Shown in pieces: positions 31,642 through 39,402 of a stretch of 54,376 nt of DNA. The position numbers were made by a program, and so were the translations under genes. This stretch comes from Treponema sp. UBA1793. Its GTDB lineage: Bacteria > Spirochaetota > Spirochaetia > Treponematales > Treponemataceae. The notes beneath the pieces are model-generated. The model saw only the letters and a list, made by a program, of their open reading frames with translations, was not told the DNA's origin and did no database searches. Position 1 is the first letter of the stretch, and every line of letters starts with the position of its first letter. The DNA lies in assembly GCA_002314445.1 (NCBI GenBank), contig DCFX01000050.1, positions 1 to 54,376 of the forward strand, given 5' to 3'.

Positions 31642-32367
31642 ATGAACAGAAAATACTTTGCAAAAGCAGCTCAGGTTACGCTGCCGGTGTTTTTCGGATA
31701 TACCGCAATAGGCATTCCTTTCGGTCTTATGATTGTAAACGCAGGGTATCCTGTATGGGTCGCGTTTTTGATGAGCGCAGCGATGTACGCAGGTGCAGGT
31801 CAATATATTGCAGTCGGTCTTTTTGCTTCCGGCGCATCGCTCAGCACAATCGCCGTTACCGAACTGCTTGTAAATATCCGCCACATCGTGTACGGGCTTT
31901 CGCTTATTACAAAATTTAAAAATGTCGGCAGGTGGAAGCCGTATCTGGTTTTTGCACTTACCGATGAGACATACTCCCTGCTCACCGGCTGCGAAGTGCC
32001 GGAAGGTGCTGAGCCGGGCAGCTTTTACGGAACGATTGCTCTGCTCGACCATTTGTACTGGGTAGCAGGCAGTGTTATAGGTGCCGTTGCAGGGAAGCTT
32101 ATTCCCATGTCGTTCGACGGTGTCGATTTCGCACTTACGGCGCTGTTTGCTGTACTTCTTATAGAACAGATTCTGAAATCGCACGATTTCCTGCCGCCTG
32201 TAGTCGGTGCAGCTGCGGCTCTCGCGTCCGTGCTTCTTTCCAGACTCGGCATACTGCCGTCGGGAAATATTCTGCTTATTTCCCTTGCATTCGGACTGGC
32301 GGCTCTGATTCTTCTGAAGAACCGCAGCTTCCGTGAATCGGCGGAAACAACAGGAGAACAAAAATGA
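31642..32367 (+). CDS. azlC: AzlC family branched-chain amino acid exporter, large subunit
   Basis: AzlC with AzlD forms an exporter for branched-chain amino acids and their analogues in the inner membrane. The 241-residue protein has several membrane spans and the AzlC pattern GYTAIGIPFGLMIVNAGYPV, LMSAAMYAGAGQYIAVGL, and VNIRHIVYGLSLI. I start at the ATG at 31642-31644 (MNRKYFAKAAQ). It has AGGA upstream and lies 20 nt after a TATAAT box. The frame reads 37 codons further upstream, across the promoter. The stop codon overlaps the azlD start (ATGA). Confidence 0.92.
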   Translation: MNRKYFAKAAQVTLPVFFGYTAIGIPFGLMIVNAGYPVWVAFLMSAAMYAGAGQYIAVGLFASGASLSTIAVTELLVNIRHIVYGLSLITKFKNVGRWKPYLVFALTDETYSLLTGCEVPEGAEPGSFYGTIALLDHLYWVAGSVIGAVAGKLIPMSFDGVDFALTALFAVLLIEQILKSHDFLPPVVGAAAALASVLLSRLGILPSGNILLISLAFGLAALILLKNRSFRESAETTGEQK

Positions 32368-32696
32368 ACACGAAACTTTCTTTAACAATGGTACTTTTGG
32401 GAACGATTGTTTCTGCGGTAATCATTCTCATAACCAGAGCCTTTCCTTTCGTTCTCTTTTCCCGGCGGGATCCTCCGCGCATCATATGTCTTATAGAAAA
32501 GTATATTCCTTCCATGGTTATGGCAATTCTCGTTATCTACTGTTTAAAGGATATCAGACTTGAGACTCATCCATGGGGTATTCCGTCTTTTACAGCTCTT
32601 GCAGTTACGGTAGTTCTGCATCTGTGGAAACGCAATCCTATGATAAGTATTCTGGGAGGCACAATACTCTATATGATTCTCTCCCGGGTAATGTAA
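32364..32696 (+). CDS. azlD: AzlD family branched-chain amino acid exporter, small subunit
   Basis: The 110-residue protein has three to four membrane spans and the AzlD features AVIILITRAFPFVLF, PPRIICLIEKYIPSMVMAIL and VIYCLKDI. It is the partner of AzlC, to which it is translationally coupled by a 4-bp overlap. The order azlC-azlD is typical. Confidence 0.92.
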   Translation: MNTKLSLTMVLLGTIVSAVIILITRAFPFVLFSRRDPPRIICLIEKYIPSMVMAILVIYCLKDIRLETHPWGIPSFTALAVTVVLHLWKRNPMISILGGTILYMILSRVM

Positions 32697-32710
32697 TCAG
32701 CATACATAAG

Positions 32711-32761
32711 GCGCTTCAAGCAGCTGCAGGAAGCGCATCAATGCAGTAAATTCTTTTTTTT
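32711..32761 (+). terminator. Possible azlCD terminator
   Basis: GCGCTTC (32711-32717) pairs with GAAGCGC (32730-32736). An eight-T run follows at 32754-32761, but 17 nt after the stem, further than in a standard terminator. Confidence 0.4.
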
Positions 32762-32776
32762 AATACGCCAAAACCC

Positions 32777-32805
32777 TTGACAAATCCGCCAATTAACAGC
32801 AATGT
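32777..32805 (+). promoter_or_regulatory. Possible potABCD promoter
   Basis: A perfect TTGACA (32777-32782) is followed after 17 nt by CAATGT (32800-32805), a poor -10. The -35 is convincing but the exact start is not. Confidence 0.4.
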
Positions 32806-32832
32806 ATCCCTTACTAATGTGACTTCATAACA

Positions 32833-32855
32833 AGAACCGCCTTTTGTGCGGTTCT
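32833..32855 (+). promoter_or_regulatory. Stem-loop in the potA leader
   Basis: AGAACCGC (32833-32840) and GCGGTTCT (32848-32855) form an 8-bp stem with a 7-nt loop. It ends 26 nt before the potA start and may stabilise the mRNA or tune translation. Confidence 0.55.
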
Positions 32856-32881
32856 ATCAATTATTACCGAGGTTGCTTGAA

Positions 32882-34072
32882 TTGAAAGGGAGCCAGGTTA
32901 CTATTGAGCATGTTTCCAAAAAGTTCGGTGATTACACCGCTCTGGACAACATCAACATTACTATCCAGCCGGGAGAATTCTTCTCGTTGCTGGGTCCCTC
33001 CGGATGCGGAAAAACAACGTTACTCCGGATAATTGCAGGTTTCGAGTTTCCTGATGATGGAGCTGTTCTGTTCGATAATACGAACGTCATACCGTTTCCT
33101 CCTGATAAAAGGCACTCGAATACCGTATTCCAGACATATGCACTTTTTCCTCATCTGACTGTGTATGAAAACGTCGCTTTCCCGCTTCGTCTTAAAAAGC
33201 TGGATAAAAAGATAATCGATGAAAAGGTCCGCTATTATATTCATCTGGTGCAGCTCGATGAGCATATCAACAAAAAGCCGAACCAGCTTTCCGGCGGGCA
33301 GAAGCAGCGTGTTGCCATCGCACGCGCTCTTATCAACGAACCGAAAGTACTGCTGCTTGACGAACCTCTTTCTGCTCTTGATGCAAAACTCCGCGCCAAT
33401 CTGCTGATCGATCTGGATAATCTGCACGACAAAATCGGCATCACGTTTATTTATGTTACGCATGACCAGAGCGAAGCACTCTCCGTTTCTGACCACATTG
33501 CTGTCATGAACGCGGGTCATGTGCTGCAGATCGGTACACCGTTTGAAATTTACGAAAGCCCGGCGACGCAGTTTGTCGCGCAGTTCATAGGTGAGACAAA
33601 TCTGTTTGAAGCGCAGGTCGTAGATTGTGTTCCTCATGAAGCAAACGGTAAACCGCCAGACTATATGGTCACACTTTCAGTTCCAGGCCTGGGAAAACAG
33701 GCGCCGCTTGCATCGGATACGGAAGCGACATTAAATCTTGACCGCTATATGCAGGTCACGGATTACGTACATACGTCAAAAGATCAAAAAGTAGCATTTG
33801 CAGTAAGACCAGAAAAAATCAGAATTACAAAGGATCCGCCTGAAACAGGGGGACGAACGGACATCAATGTCTTCAGCGGAATTGTTGAAGAGCCGGTTTA
33901 TTCCGGTTTTCAGTCGAAATTTTATGTCCGGCTGGAAACAGGTGCTCTCATAAAAGTTTTCAAGCAGCACACTGATTATCTTGACAATGGTCCTGTCATA
34001 CAGTGGAAAGATACGGTATACATTTCATGGTCAGCTGACGACGGATATATCGTCGAGGACATAGAAAAATGA
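32882..34072 (+). CDS. potA: Spermidine/putrescine ABC transporter ATP-binding protein
   Basis: PotA energises polyamine uptake. The 396-residue protein has Walker A GPSGCGKTTLLRII, the Q-loop region VFQTYALFPHLTVYENVAFP, signature LSGGQKQRVAIARAL, Walker B VLLLDEPLSALD and the switch histidine in YVTHDQSEAL. A C-terminal TOBE region (about 270-396) follows. I place the start at the TTG at 32882-32884, where GAGG lies 9 nt upstream and the protein begins KGSQVTIEHVSKKFG. The GTG 12 codons earlier sits inside the leader hairpin. Its last codons overlap potB by 4 bp. Confidence 0.9.
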   Translation: MKGSQVTIEHVSKKFGDYTALDNINITIQPGEFFSLLGPSGCGKTTLLRIIAGFEFPDDGAVLFDNTNVIPFPPDKRHSNTVFQTYALFPHLTVYENVAFPLRLKKLDKKIIDEKVRYYIHLVQLDEHINKKPNQLSGGQKQRVAIARALINEPKVLLLDEPLSALDAKLRANLLIDLDNLHDKIGITFIYVTHDQSEALSVSDHIAVMNAGHVLQIGTPFEIYESPATQFVAQFIGETNLFEAQVVDCVPHEANGKPPDYMVTLSVPGLGKQAPLASDTEATLNLDRYMQVTDYVHTSKDQKVAFAVRPEKIRITKDPPETGGRTDINVFSGIVEEPVYSGFQSKFYVRLETGALIKVFKQHTDYLDNGPVIQWKDTVYISWSADDGYIVEDIEK

Positions 34073-34995
34073 AAAACGAAGATGTGAAGCCGCCAGCGGC
34101 TTCTTACAAATCCCAGCGGATAAATCAGGGTGCGCTTTATTCGTGGCCGATGGGTGTCTGGTTCATCATCTTTTTTATTGCACCGATTGTCATCATCACC
34201 ATATACAGTTTTCTGAAAAAAGGACTATACGGTGGTGTTGAGCCGATTTTTTCCTTCCGTGCATACGAGCAGATGAGCAATCCAAAATACGGCATTCTTG
34301 TCATACGTACACTCCGGATTGCAGTCATATCTACACTCATTACAATACTTCTTGCACTCCCCTGCGGATATGCTATGGCCCGGAGCAAAAATCAGACACT
34401 GCTTCTTTTTCTCGTCATAATTCCGTTCTGGACAAATTCGCTTATCCGCATATTTGCATGGATGTCCATACTCAATAATGACGGTATTTTAAATCAGATA
34501 CTTCTTTCGCTTCATATTACGAAGAACTACATACAGTTCCTGTATAATCAGGGAACTGTTATTCTTGTGTCTATATATATGTATCTGCCGTACGCCATTC
34601 TGCCTATATTCACGTCTATCGATAAATTTGATTTTTCACTGCTGGAAGCGGCACGCGATCTGGGTGCGAACAAACCACAGTCCATGTTCAAAGTACTTAT
34701 TCCGGGCATAAAAAGCGGAATCATTACGGCGGTAATATTCACGTTCATACCGGTTTTCGGAGCATATACGGTTCCGCTGCTTGTCGGCGGTAAGGATTCA
34801 TACATGCTTGGCAATATCATTGTAGATGAAGTCCAGAAAACACGTAACTGGCCGCTGGCCGCTGCGTTCTCCATGGTTATAACTCTTGCAAGCATCATCG
34901 GCATTCTGTGGATTTCACGCGCCAACACAAGCGACGCAAAAATGAAAGCCGTCTCCACAAAAGAAGAGAATTATGTCACGGAGGCACAGAAATGA
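34069..34995 (+). CDS. potB: Spermidine/putrescine ABC transporter permease PotB
   Basis: The 308-residue protein has six membrane spans. The EAA loop of ABC permeases reads LLEAARDLGANKPQSMFKVLIPG and contacts PotA. It starts at an ATG overlapping the potA stop (ATGA). Hydrophobic spans start at WFIIFFIAPIVIITIYSFL and continue through VIFTFIPVFGAYTVPLLVGG and the C-terminal VITLASIIGILWI. It forms the membrane channel with PotC. Confidence 0.92.
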   Translation: MKNEDVKPPAASYKSQRINQGALYSWPMGVWFIIFFIAPIVIITIYSFLKKGLYGGVEPIFSFRAYEQMSNPKYGILVIRTLRIAVISTLITILLALPCGYAMARSKNQTLLLFLVIIPFWTNSLIRIFAWMSILNNDGILNQILLSLHITKNYIQFLYNQGTVILVSIYMYLPYAILPIFTSIDKFDFSLLEAARDLGANKPQSMFKVLIPGIKSGIITAVIFTFIPVFGAYTVPLLVGGKDSYMLGNIIVDEVQKTRNWPLAAAFSMVITLASIIGILWISRANTSDAKMKAVSTKEENYVTEAQK

Positions 34996-35864
34996 ACAAC
35001 GTATTTTTCTTCTTTTTTCCGGCTCTGCGCAACAGAAAGATGTCAGAACCGGCTAGACATGCAAAAAAAAGCTGGAAAAAGCACGCTCCGACATTCTCTC
35101 TTTCAAAGACAGTTCTTACTATAACGCTGCTGTTTCTGTTCATTCCGCTGTTTGTAATTATTATTTACTCTTTCAACGACAGCAAAGGTGCGGAATTCAC
35201 ACATCCGTCATTTATATGGTACAAAAAACTTATTTTTGATTCCCAACCTCTGTGGGAAGCACTGCTCAACAGCCTCATAGTCGCGTTTACGTCTGCAACA
35301 GTGTCCACTTTACTCGGCTCACTTGCGGCAATCGGATGCAGCTGGTATAAATTCCACGGGAAGGGATTTATTGAGGCTGTGACGTATCTGCCGATGATAC
35401 TGCCGGAAGTCATCGTTGGTATTTCAATGCTGATCTTTTTCAGCGGGATAAAAGTACCGCTCAGTCTGTTCACCATATTTGCAGCCCATACGACATTCTG
35501 TCTGCCGTTTGTTTTTCTCATGGTAAAAGCACGGCTCGATGAATTTGACTTTTCTATTATTGAGGCAGCACATGATCTTGGAGCAACAGATGCTCAAACG
35601 CTTTTGAAAGTAATCGTACCGTCTCTCATGCCGGGAATTGTGTCCGGTTTCCTCATGGCGGTTACCATGTCGCTTGAAGACTTCGTCATCACATTCTTTG
35701 TTGCAGGCCCGGGTTCTACAACGCTTCCGCTGTATGTTTATTCAATGATCCGGTTCGGTGTGTCTCCCGTCATCAATTCACTTTCATGTGTTATGATTCT
35801 GGGGACAAGCCTTCTTGCGTTTATCATGCGGAAAGGTCTCAAGACATTTGCCGCATCTCATTAA
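34992..35864 (+). CDS. potC: Spermidine/putrescine ABC transporter permease PotC
   Basis: The 290-residue protein has six spans and the EAA loop IIEAAHDLGATDAQTLLKVI. PotC-specific features are PMILPEVIVGISMLIFF and TMSLEDFVITFFVAGPGSTTLP. The start is the ATG at 34992-34994, overlapping the potB stop, with GGAGG (34980-34984) 7 nt upstream. An earlier in-frame start 28 codons upstream lies inside potB. The N-terminus has an unusual poly-phenylalanine run (residues 5-9) and a long basic cytoplasmic stretch before the first span. Confidence 0.92.
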   Translation: MNNVFFFFFPALRNRKMSEPARHAKKSWKKHAPTFSLSKTVLTITLLFLFIPLFVIIIYSFNDSKGAEFTHPSFIWYKKLIFDSQPLWEALLNSLIVAFTSATVSTLLGSLAAIGCSWYKFHGKGFIEAVTYLPMILPEVIVGISMLIFFSGIKVPLSLFTIFAAHTTFCLPFVFLMVKARLDEFDFSIIEAAHDLGATDAQTLLKVIVPSLMPGIVSGFLMAVTMSLEDFVITFFVAGPGSTTLPLYVYSMIRFGVSPVINSLSCVMILGTSLLAFIMRKGLKTFAASH

Positions 35865-35869
35865 GGGAA

Positions 35870-35894
35870 TCTCTAAAAACTTCAGTTTTAGAGA
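35870..35894 (+). promoter_or_regulatory. Stem-loop between potC and potD
   Basis: TCTCTAAAA (35870-35878) pairs with TTTTAGAGA (35886-35894) around a 7-nt loop, 6 nt past the potC stop. It is not followed by a T-run. It may act as a 3' stabiliser or processing site that raises potD expression relative to the upstream genes. Confidence 0.6.
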
Positions 35895-35966
35895 CGCCCT
35901 CCATCAATTTTGTTAATAAGGTCTGCATTGGCGGGCCTTTATCCTAATAAGGAAGAGGATATTGAA

Positions 35967-37037
35967 ATGAAAAAGATCAATATCACAGTTATTACTGTAG
36001 CCATTCTCTGCAGTGTACTGGCTTTATCGTCATGCTCAAAAAAAAGCAGCGGTAATGGAGCATCATCATCCGACACATTGTATCTGTTCAACTGGACGTA
36101 TTACACTCCTGATGTGGTACTTAAAGAATTCGAACAGCAGTACAATTGTACGGTAAAAGTTGACACGTTCGATTCGAATGAGGTCATGTATGCAAAACTC
36201 AAAGCGGGCGCAACAGGATATGATATCACGTTCCCGTCACAGGATTATGCTTCGATTATGATCAAACAGAACATGCTGAAAGAAATTGACCATAACCAGT
36301 TCGATAACAAAAAATATATTAATCCTGCCGTTCTTGAAAAAGCAACATATGATTCTACTATGAAATACTGCGTTCCTTACTATATGGGCGCAGCAGGAAT
36401 CGCGGTCAACAAGCAGAAACTTTCCGGCTATGAAAAGAGCTGGAACATATTTGCTGATCCGCGGATTAAGGGACATGCTTCCATGATGGACGATATGAGG
36501 GAAGTTATCGGAGACGCCCTTGCCTATCAGGGACACTCCGTAAACTCGCTCGACGATGCAGAACTGAAATCAGCAGCAAATCTCATTATAAATGACTGGA
36601 AACCGAATCTTGTTAAATTTGACGCAGAAGGATTCGGAAAGTCATTTGCAGCGGGAGATTTCTGGGTATGTCAGGGATATGCGGAAGTAATATACGGTGA
36701 AGTGCCCGAAGCAAAGCAGGCTGATATGATCGACTTCTTCATTCCGAAAGAAGGCGGCCCTATGTACATCGACTCCATGGTAATCCTGAAGGATGCAAAA
36801 CACTATGATCTGGCTATGAAATTCATCAATTTCATACATGATCCCAAGATTTATGCACAATTTCTTGATGCTTTCCGTTTCCCGTCATTTGTTAATACAG
36901 AGGCGGATAAGTACATGAAAACGACACCCATGTATCAGGCCGATGAGATGAAAAACTGTGAGCTTAAAATGGATGTTGGTGAGGGACTCGAAAAATACAA
37001 CGAATTGTGGCAGGATATACGTTTTACGGCCGATTGA
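35967..37037 (+). CDS. potD: Spermidine/putrescine-binding lipoprotein PotD
   Basis: PotD captures polyamines and delivers them to PotBC. The 356-residue protein has a lipoprotein signal peptide ending in LALSSC (Cys23), so it should be lipid-anchored. The mature protein shows LYLFNWTYYTPDVVLKEFEQ, DITFPSQDY and MYIDSMVILKDAKH, as in PotD/PotF binding proteins. The ATG at 35967-35969 has an AGAGGA ribosome-binding site. It is the last gene of the pot operon, with a terminator 50 bp downstream. Confidence 0.93.
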   Translation: MKKINITVITVAILCSVLALSSCSKKSSGNGASSSDTLYLFNWTYYTPDVVLKEFEQQYNCTVKVDTFDSNEVMYAKLKAGATGYDITFPSQDYASIMIKQNMLKEIDHNQFDNKKYINPAVLEKATYDSTMKYCVPYYMGAAGIAVNKQKLSGYEKSWNIFADPRIKGHASMMDDMREVIGDALAYQGHSVNSLDDAELKSAANLIINDWKPNLVKFDAEGFGKSFAAGDFWVCQGYAEVIYGEVPEAKQADMIDFFIPKEGGPMYIDSMVILKDAKHYDLAMKFINFIHDPKIYAQFLDAFRFPSFVNTEADKYMKTTPMYQADEMKNCELKMDVGEGLEKYNELWQDIRFTAD

Positions 37038-37086
37038 CAGTAAGCAGATTTTTCGTACTGTAGAACATACAGCTTCATAATTAAAC

Positions 37087-37137
37087 CGGACGTTGCTGCA
37101 TCATAATAAACTGATGAAGCAGTGTCCGATTTTTTTT
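37087..37137 (+). terminator. Terminator of potABCD
   Basis: CGGAC (37087-37091) pairs with GTCCG (37124-37128), and an inner stem TGCTGCATCA/TGATGAAGCA continues it. T residues run from 37130 to 37137. The end of the T-run is also the start of the -35 box TTGACA of the next gene. Confidence 0.9.
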
Positions 37138-37164
37138 GACAAAACAATCTTTCTACTTTATTAT
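37136..37164 (+). promoter_or_regulatory. Promoter of the GGDEF-EAL gene
   Basis: A consensus TTGACA (37136-37141), a 17-nt spacer and TATTAT (37159-37164) would start transcription near 37171, 8 nt before the ATG. There is no ribosome-binding site. Confidence 0.75.
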
Positions 37165-37178
37165 AATAATACACAATT

Positions 37179-38876
37179 ATGAGCTTTAACTTTAAAAATA
37201 TCATTAATGCAATTTCGTCTCCTGTACTTGTAGCAGAACCAGTACTGAATTCTGAAAATGACATAACAGACTTCCATGTTATTTTTCAAAATGATGCATT
37301 CAGTAAAGCTGCTAATTATGTTATTAACGAAAGCCCTTTGTTTTCCCAGTTCAGACTGAAAATAAATCAGGAAGTATCCTGGTTTGAAATGGGTGTAAAT
37401 ACCGTAAAAAGCGGAGCAAAGAGTGAGACAACTTATTACTCCCCTGCGAACAGGACATGGTTCCACATTGAAATAGAGCGCACTGACGATAATAAATATA
37501 TCGTCGTTACGCTGGCCGACATCACAAAAGAAAAGCGGCACTCGCAGGAGCTCAGGGACATAGCATACCACGATGTTCTTACACAGCTTCCGAACCGCAA
37601 CTGTGTGAAGGACGCCCTTGAAATTGCAAAGGATACAGCCCGGTACACTGAAACCAAATTCGGCATACTGCTCCTTAATCTGGACAATCTTAAAAATATT
37701 AATGACATAAACGGACAGGCAGCAGGAGACGAACTTATCAGACGTTCTGCCGACATTCTCCGTAACTTTGAAAACGAGAATGTCGAATTGTACAGCATGG
37801 GCGGTGACGAATTTCTACTGCTTATAACAAATGAAGAAAAAACCGATTCCATTGCAAACATTACCGACACTGTATTCGAATCGTTCTGCAATACAAACAT
37901 AAGTGTGTCAGGCGGCAGTGCGGTTTTCCCTGACGACTCAGAGCAGACTGACGAACTTCTGCGTTTTGCAGACATGGCTGTACATACAGCAAAACAGAAA
38001 GGTAAAAACAGGTTTATTAATTTTGAGTTTGACATGCAGCAGATATTTCTGCAGAAAATGTCTCTTCAGGCAAAGCTGACGGCAGCTGTCCTTTCAAGAA
38101 AATTCCAGCTGTACTATCAGCCTCAGTTCGACATAAAAAGCGGCGAGTTGAGAGGATTTGAAGCGCTCATCAGATGGTACGATACTGAAACAGGATACAT
38201 TCCTCCCTCAACGTTTATCCCAGTCGCAGAAGAATCAGGACTTATTGTTCCCATAGGAAAATGGGTACTTTGTACTGCGTTCTTAACCCTGAAAAAATGG
38301 CAGACAAAATACAACTTCAAGGGAATTATGTCTGTAAATGTCTCTCCCGTGCAGATGAGGCAGGAAAACTTTCTCTCGGAACTTGCAGATACAATAAGCA
38401 AATATGATATTGCACCGGATACGATAGAAATTGAAATTACGGAAGGTGTGATGATTGACAACATGCGTATGGCAGTCCAGACGCTTGCATATATAAAAAA
38501 TATGGGACTACGGGTTTCACTGGATGATTTCGGAACAGGATATTCATCGCTCAGCTATCTGCAGATGCTGCCGCTCGATACGCTTAAAATCGACAAGTCG
38601 TTCATTAATAATATAACAGCTTCTGACGGTATTCAGGCGAATATTACGAACTCGATTATTAATATGGTCTCCAAAATGGGACTCGACACAATTGCCGAGG
38701 GCGTTGAGGATTCAGCACAACTTTCTCTCCTGAAAAAATTCAACTGCAGCATCGTACAGGGGTATCTCCGCGGTAAACCGATGACTCAGGAAAAATGTGA
38801 AGCCTATCTTGCCGGTGATAATTCGGCGATAGAGACGGTCTCTTCGACGGCAGCCGGTTCACGGTATTCAACATAA
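37179..38876 (+). CDS. GGDEF-EAL c-di-GMP signalling protein with N-terminal PAS-like domain
   Basis: The 565-residue cytoplasmic protein has a PAS-like sensor (about 1-115), a GGDEF domain (about 125-285) and an EAL domain (about 290-545). GGDEF is intact at 208-212, but the first metal-binding Asp (DxDxFK) is Asn167 (LLLNLDNLKNIND), the conserved NDxxGH histidine is Gln180, and there is no RxxD inhibitory site. The EAL side is complete: FEALIRW, VNVSPVQM, EIEITEG, LDDFGTGYSS, LKIDKSF, AEGVED and QGYLRG. It is thus most likely a c-di-GMP phosphodiesterase with GTP-modulated or weak cyclase activity. No membrane segment is present. The 3' end overlaps a convergent gene by 73 bp. Confidence 0.9.
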   Translation: MSFNFKNIINAISSPVLVAEPVLNSENDITDFHVIFQNDAFSKAANYVINESPLFSQFRLKINQEVSWFEMGVNTVKSGAKSETTYYSPANRTWFHIEIERTDDNKYIVVTLADITKEKRHSQELRDIAYHDVLTQLPNRNCVKDALEIAKDTARYTETKFGILLLNLDNLKNINDINGQAAGDELIRRSADILRNFENENVELYSMGGDEFLLLITNEEKTDSIANITDTVFESFCNTNISVSGGSAVFPDDSEQTDELLRFADMAVHTAKQKGKNRFINFEFDMQQIFLQKMSLQAKLTAAVLSRKFQLYYQPQFDIKSGELRGFEALIRWYDTETGYIPPSTFIPVAEESGLIVPIGKWVLCTAFLTLKKWQTKYNFKGIMSVNVSPVQMRQENFLSELADTISKYDIAPDTIEIEITEGVMIDNMRMAVQTLAYIKNMGLRVSLDDFGTGYSSLSYLQMLPLDTLKIDKSFINNITASDGIQANITNSIINMVSKMGLDTIAEGVEDSAQLSLLKKFNCSIVQGYLRGKPMTQEKCEAYLAGDNSAIETVSSTAAGSRYST

Positions 38877-39325
38877 CGAACGCGGCCGGCTTCCACAGCA
38901 TTCTTAATTTCGCGTTCACGTTTTGAAAGCGCAGATGTTCCCGATTTTACTTCTATAAGGAAAATCTCTTCTATAGGCTTTCCTTCCGCAGCACCGGGAA
39001 AGCCTATAAAATCGACAGGCTTTCCTATAAAACGTACATCCGCAGGATTACAGGGAAAGCCCGGCAGGAAAGGTGCTACTTGTTCAACCATCTGTCCTCC
39101 CAGAACTGCACGGGAGCGTTTTACTGCATCGGCACGAATCCGGCGTATATCATTTTCGGCAGCATGTCTTTCTGCGCGACGCCCGGCAATTCGTCCGATA
39201 CTAAACGCTGCAGCAAGTATTAACACAGACAGGATGCATACAATAACAGCCTGTACAGCAACAGGCAGTTCAGTAAAAACCACGTAAAAAGACAGGAAGG
39301 TTGATGACATACCATAAAATAACAT
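38804..39325 (-). CDS. Membrane-anchored endonuclease-like protein (Holliday-junction-resolvase-related domain)
   Basis: The 173-residue product has one membrane segment (about 23-45, VQAVIVCILSVLILAAAFSI), a basic segment, and a nuclease-like core. The core contains GGQMVEQVAPFLPGFPCNP, VRFIGKPVDFIGFPG and IFLIEVKSG. The D...E-V-K pattern is that of PD-(D/E)XK nucleases and matches a family named after Holliday junction resolvases. A membrane-tethered form is unusual, and catalytic activity is unproven. Two starts are possible (39325 or 39310); neither has a ribosome-binding site. It overlaps the end of the GGDEF-EAL gene. Confidence 0.7.
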   Translation of the reverse strand: MLFYGMSSTFLSFYVVFTELPVAVQAVIVCILSVLILAAAFSIGRIAGRRAERHAAENDIRRIRADAVKRSRAVLGGQMVEQVAPFLPGFPCNPADVRFIGKPVDFIGFPGAAEGKPIEEIFLIEVKSGTSALSKREREIKNAVEAGRVRYVEYREPAAVEETVSIAELSPAR

Positions 39326-39402
39326 GAGACGTCTTAAAGTGCAAGACGGTTAAAATTCAAGGCCGCCTCACATTCTGCCGATAATTGAAAAAGAGGTTTT
39401 GT

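Noticed and set aside
39377..39384. Perfect sigma-28 -10 element GCCGATAA upstream of the OmpA gene
   Set aside because: The only TAAA upstream lies 7 nt too far (TAAA at 39351 instead of 39358), so the spacing is wrong; the start has a normal ribosome-binding site.
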